Positions 1 to 6,515 are shown, numbered from the stretch's first letter. The stretch: 7,121 nt of DNA from an uncultured Alphaproteobacteria bacterium (GCA_937910835.1 CALEMG010000314.1:1-7121), one strand, 5' to 3'. Notes: a model not told the origin generated them from the sequence alone. Program-made: numbers and translations.

Positions 1-196
1 CACTCTTCCCAATATCCGCCAGATAAGCTTCGAGGATGCCGTCTTCGAAGATCTCGATTTCAATCGCGCCCTTGTGAGTTTCGACGACGGCAATGATATC
101 TCCGCGGCGAACCTCATCCCCCGGTTCCATCAGCCATTCGACGAGTGTCCCTGCCTCCATATCCGGCCCGAGGGAGGGCATGAGGAATTCACTCAT
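1..196 (-). CDS. Dihydrolipoamide acyltransferase (E2) of a 2-oxoacid dehydrogenase complex, N-terminal lipoyl domain, partial
   Basis: The 65 visible residues are a biotinyl/lipoyl domain beginning MSEFLMPSLG and running off the left edge of the window. The lipoylated lysine is Lys42 in the turn ETHKG (39-43), followed by the alternating hydrophobic/acidic strand AIEIEIFEDG. The more usual turn in E2 proteins is ETDKA; ETxKGAIE is, to my knowledge, seen in E2s of alphaproteobacterial acetoin/2-oxoacid dehydrogenase clusters. In the complex this domain carries the acyl group from E1 to the E2 active site and is reoxidised by E3. The start codon lies 4 bases after the E1 stop with only a weak upstream purine stretch (GGGTG), so translation is probably coupled to E1. 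The peripheral-subunit-binding and catalytic domains are outside the window, so substrate class cannot be decided here. Confidence 0.92.
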   Translation of the reverse strand, partial: MSEFLMPSLGPDMEAGTLVEWLMEPGDEVRRGDIIAVVETHKGAIEIEIFEDGILEAYLADIGKS

Positions 197-200
197 AATT

Positions 201-2204
201 TTACACCCGGCCCATCATGGCTTTGGCTGCGGCGACAATTTTCGAGACTTGCGGAATGGCCGCCTCTTCAAGATGGCGTGCGTAGGGGATCGGCACTTCC
301 TCGCTGCAGACCCGCGCGATCGGCGCATCCAGTTCAAAGAATGCGTTTTCTATGAGCCGCATACCGATTTCAGCCGCCAGACTTCCTCTTTTCCAGCCCT
401 CATCCACGATCAGGGCGCGGTGAGTTTTGGCGACCGAGGCAACTATTGTTTTCATATCTAGCGGCCGCAGACTGCGCAGATCAACCACGTCAGCCTCGAT
501 ATTCTCTTTCGCGAGTTCTTCAGCAGCATCGAGAGTTTTGAAGAGCGACCCGCCATATGTAATAAGTGATAGGTCACTGCCTTCACGGCGCAGGGCCGCA
601 TGCTCAATGTCAACCGGTTCCGCATTGTCGGCAATCTCGCCCGTTCGGTTATAGAGCATGACATTTTCGAATATCAGGACCGGATCGGGGTCTTCCAAAG
701 CCGTCCACAGCATACCGCGCGCATCCTCAAGCGTTGCGGGTGCAAGGACCCGAAGACCCGGAATATGCGCATACCAGCCTTCCAGACTGTGCGAATGCTG
801 CGCAGCTAACTGACGCCCGGCGCCCGTCGCCATTCGGATGACAACAGGAACGCCAAATTCGTTGTTTGACATATGACGGAAAGTGGCGGCCGTATTTAAT
901 ATCTGATCCAGCGCAAGAAGCGAGAAGTTCACGGTCATGACCTCTATGATCGGCCGCATCCCCCCCATTGCCGCGCCGATACCCGCGCCGGTGAATCCTG
1001 ATTCCGACAACGGTGTATCGCGTATCCGGTCTGGTCCAAATTCATCGATCAAGCCCTTACTGACAGCATAGCATCCGCCATACCGACCGACATCCTCGCC
1101 CATCAGGAATACCCGGTCATCCCGTGTCAAGGCATCGACAATCCCGGAGCGAACCGCTTCACGGTAGGTCATCTCAATCTTTTTCCCGGGCTTTGGCGGG
1201 TTGACAGGTTGCTTGGATTGTCCGGGTGCCATGACATGGCGGGTAAGCTGTTCAACCGGCTCCAGCGTTCCGGCTTCAGCATAAGCAACGGCCTCGGCAA
1301 TTTCTGCGTCAATTTCCTTTTCTATAACCTTGATCTCATCCGCATGGATTAGGCCAGCCTGATCGAGCCATTTTTCGAACCGCACAATCGGCCCTTTTTT
1401 CCGCCAAACCTCCACCTCTTCCTTGGGTCGGTAAAGTTGTGCATCGAACATGGAATGGGCGCGAAAGCGGTAGGTTCTGCATTCAAGAAAATAGGGCTTT
1501 CCCGTTTCTCGAATATTATGCAGCGCCTTCTTGGTCGCGGCCTCGACTGCAACAACATCCATCCCGTCAACGACTTCACTCCGGATTGCATAGCTTTTTG
1601 CCTTGGCACTGATATCTGTCTCGGCTTCCGAGATACTCAAGGCTGTGCCCATGGCGTAACCATTATTCTCACAGACGAACAGAACGGGCAGATTCCACAA
1701 CGATGCCAGATTGAGGCTTTCATGAAATTCACCTTCCGCCACGGCGCCCTCTCCAAAAAAGCAGGCCGTCACCGCAGCTTGCGCCTGCATCTTGTCGGCT
1801 AGGGCCAAACCGACGGCAAGAGGCAGACCGCCACCAACGATCGCATTGCCACCATAGAAATTGGCCTCCCGGCTAAAAAGATGCATGGATCCTCCGCGTC
1901 CGCCGGAACATCCTTCCGCCTTGCCGAGCATTTCGGCCATGATAGCGTTCATGGGAATGCCCCGTGCCAGCGCATGGCCATGCTCTCGGTAAGTTGCGAC
2001 AATGCGGTCCTCTTTTTCGAGCAGAGGTATCACCCCGACTGCCACCGCTTCCTCTCCGTCGTAAAGATGCAGGAAGCCTCGGATCTTCTCCTGTGTATAG
2101 AGTTCAGCGCATTTATCTTCAAAGCGGCGGATGCGGATCATTCCGGCAAGCAGGTTCCGCACATGGTTATGATCAAGATGTGGCTTCAAGCTGGCGTCTG
2201 TCAT
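201..2204 (-). CDS. Fused E1 alpha-beta subunit of a thiamine-diphosphate 2-oxoacid (pyruvate/acetoin-type) dehydrogenase
   Basis: This 667-residue protein contains both E1 halves in one chain. The alpha part (about 1-320) has YREHGHALARG (72-82), GGRGGSMH (101-108), and the ThDP/Mg signature from GEG (151-153) to NN (180-181), followed by YAMGT. It also has the phosphorylation-loop equivalent RAHSMFD (248-254). A Pro/Lys-rich linker (about 325-343) joins the beta part (345-667), which shows MGEDVG (368-373) with the Glu that contacts the ThDP aminopyrimidine, TPLSESGFTG (397-406), and AQHSHS (468-473) with the conserved His. It catalyses decarboxylation of a 2-oxoacid, or cleavage of acetoin, and reductive acylation of the lipoyl group on E2. 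Its ATG overlaps the upstream ligase stop as ATGA. Fused E1 proteins are known; pyruvate, acetoin or a branched 2-oxoacid cannot be separated by eye. The alpha-part motifs resemble PDH/AcoA more than branched-chain enzymes. Confidence 0.93.
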   Translation of the reverse strand: MTDASLKPHLDHNHVRNLLAGMIRIRRFEDKCAELYTQEKIRGFLHLYDGEEAVAVGVIPLLEKEDRIVATYREHGHALARGIPMNAIMAEMLGKAEGCSGGRGGSMHLFSREANFYGGNAIVGGGLPLAVGLALADKMQAQAAVTACFFGEGAVAEGEFHESLNLASLWNLPVLFVCENNGYAMGTALSISEAETDISAKAKSYAIRSEVVDGMDVVAVEAATKKALHNIRETGKPYFLECRTYRFRAHSMFDAQLYRPKEEVEVWRKKGPIVRFEKWLDQAGLIHADEIKVIEKEIDAEIAEAVAYAEAGTLEPVEQLTRHVMAPGQSKQPVNPPKPGKKIEMTYREAVRSGIVDALTRDDRVFLMGEDVGRYGGCYAVSKGLIDEFGPDRIRDTPLSESGFTGAGIGAAMGGMRPIIEVMTVNFSLLALDQILNTAATFRHMSNNEFGVPVVIRMATGAGRQLAAQHSHSLEGWYAHIPGLRVLAPATLEDARGMLWTALEDPDPVLIFENVMLYNRTGEIADNAEPVDIEHAALRREGSDLSLITYGGSLFKTLDAAEELAKENIEADVVDLRSLRPLDMKTIVASVAKTHRALIVDEGWKRGSLAAEIGMRLIENAFFELDAPIARVCSEEVPIPYARHLEEAAIPQVSKIVAAAKAMMGRV

Positions 2205-3952
2205 TGTTCATCACTCTCGAGTGTGGAAATATCGCCTTCAGGCAACCCAAGTTCACGCGCCTTGAGAAGCCGCCTCATAATTTTGCCGCTGCGGGTTTTG
2301 GGAAGGTTTTCGCGAAAAGCAATATCCTTTGGCGCGACCGCCGGTCCAAGTCGTTTCCGGGCGTGTCCGACAAGGTCAAGACGCAGATCCTCTGTCGGCT
2401 TATGTCCCAATTTTAAGGCGACAAAGGCTTTGACGATCTCGCCGGCTGTCTCGTCTGCGATGCCGATGACAGCAACCTCAGCGGCTGCCTCATGCTCCAT
2501 CAAGGCGCTTTCGACTTCAAACGGCCCGATAAGGTGACCTGCGCTTTTGATGACGTCATCATTGCGTCCAACAAACCAGAAATACCCATCAGAATCGCGC
2601 ATTGCCAAGTCACCACTCAGATACCAGCCGTTTGCAAAACATTTCTGGTATCGTTCTTCCTCATGGAGGTACCCCCGCATCATTGACGGCCAGCCCGTCT
2701 TCAGGGCCAACTCGCCGATTGCCAGCGGTTTTGTAATCTCGCGCACGCCATTATCCGATTTTTCTACAATCGCAGCACTAATACCCGGCAATGGTTTGCC
2801 CATCGACCCTGGCTTCACGCCCATTGAGGCGTAATTGGCAATCATAATGCCACCCGTTTCAGTTTGCCACCAGTTATCATGGAAGGGTATGCCGAATGTA
2901 TCGGCGCTCCAGATCACGGCCTCCGGATTTAGGGGCTCGCCAACGCTTGCCATAAAGCGCAAATGCGACAAATCGTGAGATTTTGCCAGCTCAGAACCCG
3001 CCTTCATTAACATTCTGATAGCTGTTGGGGCTGTATACCAGACAGTGATTTTCTCCTCTGCCAGAATTTGATACCAGCGATTGGCATCGAATTCCGCTTC
3101 ATCGATAACCATGGTGACGCCGTTAGTGAAAGGCGCGATAATTCCATAGGAGGTTCCGGTGATCCAGCCCGGGTCTGCCGTGCACCAATAAATATCATCC
3201 GACCGCAGATCGAGCGCCAACCGGCCCGTAATATGATGTGCAACGACGGCCTCATGTACATGCATTGCCCCTTTTGGTTTCCCCGTCGTTCCGCTCGTAA
3301 AATGCAGTAACGCTGTTTCTTCGGGCGCCATGGCTTCAGTTTTGAAATCTTCCGTCTCCGCCGCCATCAGGGCGGCGAAATCGCGCAAGCCCTCATCACT
3401 TCCATCGTCGTCAATAATGAGTATTTCTTTCAGTTCCGGAAGATCTTTTCGCAAGGCGGAGACCTTGCGCTTGTAAAGTCTTTTTGTGGTGATTAGCACA
3501 TTGGCCCCGCCAATTTCCATGCGGGATCTAATAGGTTCCGGCCCGAATGCGGAGAACATCGGACAGAATACACAGCCTGCTTTAAGAGAGCCTAGCGCTG
3601 CAATATACAGCTCCGGCACGCGCCCAAGCAGAGAATAGACGCGATCCCCTTTTTCGATCCCCAAGGACCTGAGCAAATTGGCGAAACGATTGCTCTGTAA
3701 GGACAGATCACGATAAGTGAAATCTTTTCGGCTTCCATTTTTGGAGAGCCATCTCAAGGCGATCCTGTCTCCATCGCCCTTCTGCAAATGACGGTCTATT
3801 GCTTCATAAGCAATATTGAGCTTTCCGTCAGGAAACCAATCCAGAAGCGCCCTTGCTGCGTCCCAAGAAAAGCCAGAGACTTCTTCATCATAGCTGGGCA
3901 TATTCGTTTGCCTAGCTACATTCAACCTCTTATGGATTATTTCATTTATCAT
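2201..3952 (-). CDS. acsA: Acetate-CoA ligase (AMP-forming), AcsA type
   Basis: From ATG 3952 the protein is 583 residues, close to the short AcsA enzymes (about 570) and shorter than long Acs (about 650). In order, with this numbering: an ACAS_N-like segment (about 20-60); the ATP-binding loop TSGTTGKPKG (219-228); SVGEPLNPE (336-344); DNWWQTETGG (359-368), whose paired Trp is typical of the small acetate pocket; YLSGD (444-448); the hinge-region GRNDDVIKSAG (462-472); and PKTRSGKIMRR (551-561) with catalytic, acetylatable Lys557. It forms acetyl-AMP and then acetyl-CoA from acetate, ATP and CoA in the cytoplasm. I prefer ATG 3952 over an in-frame TTG at 4000, because the TTG lies upstream of the predicted transcription start. 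Propionate as a substrate is not excluded. It leads the operon, and its stop overlaps the E1 start. Confidence 0.92.
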   Translation of the reverse strand: MINEIIHKRLNVARQTNMPSYDEEVSGFSWDAARALLDWFPDGKLNIAYEAIDRHLQKGDGDRIALRWLSKNGSRKDFTYRDLSLQSNRFANLLRSLGIEKGDRVYSLLGRVPELYIAALGSLKAGCVFCPMFSAFGPEPIRSRMEIGGANVLITTKRLYKRKVSALRKDLPELKEILIIDDDGSDEGLRDFAALMAAETEDFKTEAMAPEETALLHFTSGTTGKPKGAMHVHEAVVAHHITGRLALDLRSDDIYWCTADPGWITGTSYGIIAPFTNGVTMVIDEAEFDANRWYQILAEEKITVWYTAPTAIRMLMKAGSELAKSHDLSHLRFMASVGEPLNPEAVIWSADTFGIPFHDNWWQTETGGIMIANYASMGVKPGSMGKPLPGISAAIVEKSDNGVREITKPLAIGELALKTGWPSMMRGYLHEEERYQKCFANGWYLSGDLAMRDSDGYFWFVGRNDDVIKSAGHLIGPFEVESALMEHEAAAEVAVIGIADETAGEIVKAFVALKLGHKPTEDLRLDLVGHARKRLGPAVAPKDIAFRENLPKTRSGKIMRRLLKARELGLPEGDISTLESDEQ

Positions 3953-3972
3953 ATCATTCTTACAGCCCTCCC
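3949..3972 (-). promoter_or_regulatory. Ribosome-binding site with a two-codon ORF overlapping the acsA start
   Basis: GGGAGGG at 3972-3966 is the only strong Shine-Dalgarno sequence before acsA. It is 13 bases from the acsA ATG (3952) but only 8 bases from an out-of-frame ATG at 3957. That ATG opens a Met-Ile-stop frame (ATGATATGA) whose TGA overlaps the acsA ATG as ATGA. The spacing and overlap are read directly; a role in restarting or tuning acsA translation is inference. Confidence 0.5.
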
Positions 3973-4001
3973 ATTTCCCAGAACTGCTTTCAGTGAACAA
4001 A

Positions 4002-4007
4002 ATTTTA
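4002..4007 (-). promoter_or_regulatory. Predicted -10 element of the acsA-E1-E2 operon promoter
   Basis: On the minus strand the hexamer is TAAAAT, 5/6 to TATAAT, with its centre at 4004.5. This predicts transcription start near 3995 and a leader of about 43 bases before acsA. There is no recognisable -35 hexamer; its place is taken by the FNR-like box centred 32 bp upstream, as in class II activator-dependent promoters. Confidence 0.55.
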
Positions 4008-4029
4008 AGTGACGATTTCCACCGCCTCC

Positions 4030-4043
4030 ATGATTTAAATCAA
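4030..4043 (-). promoter_or_regulatory. FNR/Anr/FixK-family binding site (9 of 10 consensus bases)
   Basis: The minus strand reads TTGAT-TTAA-ATCAT, against the consensus TTGAT-N4-ATCAA; only the last base differs. The centre (4036.5) falls at -41.5 relative to the start predicted from the -10 hexamer, which is the position from which FNR/CRP-family activators contact RNA polymerase in class II promoters. FNR, Anr, FixK and Dnr share nearly the same target, so the regulator cannot be named from the site. Expected role: activation of the acetate/2-oxoacid operon under low oxygen or nitrosative conditions. Confidence 0.6.
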
Positions 4044-4052
4044 CGCGTTGAT
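4039..4052. repeat. Perfect 14-bp palindrome next to the FNR-like box
   Basis: ATCAACGCGTTGAT is its own reverse complement. It shares an arm with the palindromic core TGATTTAAATCA (4031-4042) of the FNR-like box, so half-sites alternate across 4031-4052. It lies at about -50 relative to the predicted start. It could be a second operator for a different regulator or a site that competes with the box; its function is unknown. Confidence 0.55.
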
Positions 4053-4267
4053 AAAATGGTGCTTGGCGTATTGTTGGCTTTGTTGTCGGTTGCCACAAAT
4101 GTAGCAGGAACATTCATGGACGGCCATGCTGTCGCAAGCATGCTCTATACGCAAGTTGTCCAATATGGAATTTGCCACGCCGGCTCATGTCCGTCGCCGC
4201 CGCTTGTCCTTAATGGCCTCAAACAGATGTGTGGTTCCTGGAATTATGTGAATATTAGAAAATACCG
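4053..4267. other. Upstream intergenic DNA, no gene recognised
   Basis: This is the remainder of the 315-bp gap between the EEP hydrolase and acsA. I see no convincing coding sequence. A plus-strand frame runs through it but lacks a ribosome-binding site and resembles no family I know; the minus-strand frames contain stops. A short inverted repeat, CATGCT-N6-AGCATG, lies at 4125-4142. No terminator with a T-run is evident after the EEP gene stop, so readthrough into the acsA operon is possible. Confidence 0.5.
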
Positions 4268-5245
4268 TTACACCGTCTTAAACTCGGCGACAACCGGAGC
4301 GTGATAGGATTGTGGGCTATCTTCGATGCTGGTATAGGCGACGAGTTCATCGCCTAGCGTTTCATTATGCACTTCGAGGCTGCTAAAATCAGCCAGCAGT
4401 GCATTTGAGACCAACATATGGTCGAGCATCTGTTTGCGGCCATTATGGATGAGCGTATATCGCCGACTTTGACTTAAACTGTTCTCAAGCGGGACAAGGG
4501 CGCGGCTGCTCAGGGCGCCATTGCCGGTGTCTTCAATATGGCTGCATATTATCCGTGTTGGCGTATCGCGGATCTCAGCGTTGAAATCGCCGCAGACCGC
4601 AATCAGGGCTTTCTTGTCCTGATCAAAAATTTTATCGATCAAAAGTCGGGCTTCCAGCGCCTGCCCTGATCGTTTCAGGCTCGCCAGATAAAAGCCTTCT
4701 GCCCAAGCACTCGCTGTTTTCCATGAAAACGGGCCCGACTTCTGTCCGTCAACCGGAGACGCCAGCGGCGCGCGTAAATGCAGATTGATCACATGCAGTA
4801 GGCGGCTATCTGCAAGTTCGATGCTTACATGCAACAATGGTCGGTCCCATTGAACAGCCATTGCTTCTTCGGCTGGTGGCTCGGCGGTGACGGGTTGATA
4901 GGACGGGCCACGCAGCAGGTTATTCCTTATTTGCTGCGTATCGACTATCCGCCAACGACTCAAGATTACAAGATTGTGCTTATCGGCAAATTCCTGTTTT
5001 GGCCCAAAGGTCGTCGCAATCCATGAATAGCCCGCATAGGGGGTGTTTTCGATCAACCGGTCAAAGGCATATAACCCGCGTTTCGCACCAGGCGCCGCTC
5101 GTTTGGAGTTGATCTCCTGAAAACATAGTATATCGGCGTCGAGGCGCAGCAATTGTGGTCGGAGGGCCTCGATCTGTGCCGTGACCCTGTCCGTTGATTG
5201 TTTCTCACCGCCAAAGTCTTCAAGATTGAAGGTTGCTATACGCAT
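4268..5245 (-). CDS. Endonuclease/exonuclease/phosphatase (EEP, DNase I-like) family hydrolase
   Basis: This is a 325-residue protein with the EEP fold motifs in order: ATFNLEDF with metal-site Asn7; LCFQEIN with Glu44; NLHLRAP with catalytic His156; GDFNAE with Asp220 and Asn222; LDHMLVSN with Asp275 and His276; and the final SYHAPVV with His315. The family's last motif is normally S-D-H-x-P-V, so Tyr314 replaces the usual Asp. Members cleave phosphodiester or phosphomonoester bonds in nucleic acids, lipids or small molecules, and the substrate cannot be read from the sequence. No signal peptide or membrane segment is visible, so it is probably cytoplasmic. The start is supported by AGGAG 4 bases upstream. 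It follows the amidotransferase gene on the same strand, separated by a transposase fragment, and probably has its own promoter. Confidence 0.88.
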   Translation of the reverse strand: MRIATFNLEDFGGEKQSTDRVTAQIEALRPQLLRLDADILCFQEINSKRAAPGAKRGLYAFDRLIENTPYAGYSWIATTFGPKQEFADKHNLVILSRWRIVDTQQIRNNLLRGPSYQPVTAEPPAEEAMAVQWDRPLLHVSIELADSRLLHVINLHLRAPLASPVDGQKSGPFSWKTASAWAEGFYLASLKRSGQALEARLLIDKIFDQDKKALIAVCGDFNAEIRDTPTRIICSHIEDTGNGALSSRALVPLENSLSQSRRYTLIHNGRKQMLDHMLVSNALLADFSSLEVHNETLGDELVAYTSIEDSPQSYHAPVVAEFKTV

Positions 5246-5271
5246 GAAACTCCTGTTCGTTCACCAATGCT

Positions 5272-5300
5272 ATTGTCATGCTATCAGGACCGATTGGCAA
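5272..5300 (-). promoter_or_regulatory. Candidate sigma70-type promoter of the EEP gene
   Basis: On the minus strand TTGCCA (5300-5295, 5/6 to TTGACA) is separated by exactly 17 bp from GACAAT (5277-5272, 4/6 to TATAAT). Predicted start is near 5265, giving a leader of about 20 bases with AGGAG just before the ATG. The -10 is imperfect, so this remains a candidate. Confidence 0.4.
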
Positions 5301-5356
5301 GTGCCGTCGTTGGTACACAAATTAACCATTTCATTTTCTCTATTTCTTAAAAATAC

Positions 5357-5375
5357 TTCCCTGTTTAACGGGGAA
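5357..5375 (-). terminator. Hairpin followed by a short T-run, possible terminator
   Basis: On the minus strand TTCCCCG and CAGGGAA pair (7 bp with one G-T wobble) around the 5-base loop TTAAA. The tail is GTATTTTT. The stem is weak and the T-run begins three bases late. It lies exactly where similarity to the transposase ends and upstream of the EEP promoter, so it could end transcription from the amidotransferase side. Confidence 0.3.
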
Positions 5376-5560
5376 AATGGTGCTTCCCTCGAACGACGAT
5401 GACCATTTAATCCAGAGGCCAGATATCATTGGGGTAGGGCGGTTAGATCTCAGATTTCGAGCAATGGGCGCTCCAAACTTTAGAAACCATCATCGAGCCG
5501 TCTCATGCGAAATATCCATGTCACATTCTGCCAGGATGTCTTCGACATCTCGAGCGAAGA
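5374..5560 (-). pseudogene. IS6-family transposase fragment, degenerate
   Basis: Translation of the minus strand from 5558 reads FARDVEDILAECDMDISHET, then AR, a TGA stop (5492-5490), WFLKFGAPIARNLR and RSNRPTP. After a one-base frame change near 5431 it continues NDIWPLD, a TAA stop (5409-5407), and MVIVVRGKHHF. This matches the IS6-family pattern RDVEDLLAERGxDxSYET..RRWxLKFGxxxARNLR followed by W-H-LDE-x-V-x-x-x-x-GK. The first catalytic Asp is preserved at the LD, but the next codon, Glu in intact copies, is now a stop. Two stops, a frameshift and loss of both ends show an old dead copy; no terminal inverted repeats or target duplication are seen. The identification comes from remembered family pattern, not a search. 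Confidence 0.75.
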
Positions 5561-5696
5561 AGACTAGTCCAAGGCTGGAATCTTTTCCGCAAAGTTAATG
5601 TGAGAATGCCAGAGCGATGCCCAGTCAGAAGATCGAGCTTTGAGCTCGGACAATGTCGATATGCAGTCCTATGCAACCAAACGTCAGAGGAAATTG
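5561..5696. other. Spacer between the amidotransferase gene and the transposase fragment
   Basis: I see no coding sequence here. It contains a small perfect hairpin CGAGCT-TTG-AGCTCG (5634-5648) without a T-run on either side. The missing N-terminal part of the transposase may begin here, but the similarity is too weak to claim. Confidence 0.4.
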
Positions 5697-6509
5697 CTAA
5701 AGAACTTCATAGCGTAAGCAATAGTCGTTATCCACAGAAAAGACGGTGTAATTTGGAACAGCCTTCCAGCCGGCTTCGTCGGTTATCGGCTCGGATGCAA
5801 TCTCGAGTGCGTGGTAATCCGTCTGCGCGGAATGATGTGTATGCGGTTTGCTGCAAATGGGGCAGGTAAAAGTTTCATCCCGTTCCAGGAACCATAACGT
5901 CCTGTTCATCCGTGATCCCACCATCCGGTCACCATCCGTTAGCACGATATTCAATCCCACCGTGGCGGCCGGATCTATTTCCTGCGCCCATGTTACAATC
6001 TGCGTAAGGCCCTTTCTCACAGTCTTCATCAGGTCCGTTTCCGGATGACGCATCGACAGGCTGAGTAAATAACGGAAAATATGCTCGCTGTCCGTTGCCC
6101 CCAGAATTTCAGTTCGATGCAGAGGGTCTATCTCCTCGATCATCTTATCGCGTACTTTTTCAAAATGTGGCACCGTTCCGTTATGGGCGAAGATCCATCG
6201 GCCATGCACAAATGGATGAGTGTTTTCAATGCTGGGCGGTCCGACTGTCGCGCGGCGAACATGGGCGATAACGGTCTTCGCATACACATGCGAAGCTTTC
6301 TTACTAAAATGCTCGCCATCGAAGGCGGCCCAGGTTTGCTTCTCGACAATTGGCACGCCGTCGGGATAATCGGCCACCCCCCAGCCATGGCCATGCATAA
6401 GCCCCTCGCTATCTCCCTTGCTTTGCAGCATTAACGCATTTTGTGCTTTCACAAGGCTGCATTCGACTCGCGTTGGTTCATTCGCATGCATTGCATAAAG
6501 ACGGCACAT
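5697..6509 (-). CDS. Class II glutamine amidotransferase, YafJ type
   Basis: This is a 270-residue Ntn-type glutaminase domain. The initiator Met is followed directly by Cys2 (MCRLY), which becomes the N-terminal nucleophile after Met removal. Further family motifs are GHGWGVADY (40-48), AHVRRATVG (82-90), NTHPF (96-100), FAHNGTV (107-113) with the Asn-Gly oxyanion pair, and GATDSEH (137-143). The domain releases ammonia from glutamine. No synthase domain is attached, so ammonia would pass to a partner protein or the enzyme would act as a stand-alone amidase. An unusual Cys/His cluster, C216-P-I-C219 followed by H223, H225 and H226, could bind metal. The start is certain because Cys2 must follow it and GGAGG is well placed. 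The gene is divergent from the partial plus-strand gene and upstream of the EEP gene. Confidence 0.92.
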   Translation of the reverse strand: MCRLYAMHANEPTRVECSLVKAQNALMLQSKGDSEGLMHGHGWGVADYPDGVPIVEKQTWAAFDGEHFSKKASHVYAKTVIAHVRRATVGPPSIENTHPFVHGRWIFAHNGTVPHFEKVRDKMIEEIDPLHRTEILGATDSEHIFRYLLSLSMRHPETDLMKTVRKGLTQIVTWAQEIDPAATVGLNIVLTDGDRMVGSRMNRTLWFLERDETFTCPICSKPHTHHSAQTDYHALEIASEPITDEAGWKAVPNYTVFSVDNDYCLRYEVL

Positions 6510-6515
6510 ATCAAA

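Noticed and set aside
68..82. His instead of Asp before the lipoyl Lys of E2 as a sign of inactivation.
   Set aside because: The position before the lysine varies among E2 subfamilies (ETxKG forms occur), and Lys42 and the surrounding fold are intact.
1881..2537. Long plus-strand frame of 218 codons.
   Set aside because: It is antisense to the E1/acsA junction, where both minus-strand proteins have clear family motifs; it is a shadow frame.
3953..4000. In-frame TTG start at 4000 extending the acetate-CoA ligase by 16 residues.
   Set aside because: It lies upstream of the predicted transcription start (about 3995), has no ribosome-binding site, and the added residues are not typical of the family. 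ATG 3952 fits better; an internal ATG at 3901 is possible but would remove part of the N-terminal segment.
4125..4142. Inverted repeat CATGCT-N6-AGCATG as an operator.
   Set aside because: Its arms are only 6 bp, it is far from the predicted promoter elements, and nothing else supports it.
3993..4304. Plus-strand frame of 103 codons from a GTG, with one hydrophobic stretch.
   Set aside because: It has no ribosome-binding site, overlaps the acsA promoter and the end of the EEP gene, and resembles no protein I know.
5535..5549. Hairpin GATGTC-TTC-GACATC.
   Set aside because: It is fully explained as codons of the transposase fragment (DVEDI) and has no T-run.
5634..5648. Perfect hairpin CGAGCT-TTG-AGCTCG as terminator of the amidotransferase gene.
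   Set aside because: The stem is only 6 bp with a 3-base loop, and no T-run follows on either strand.
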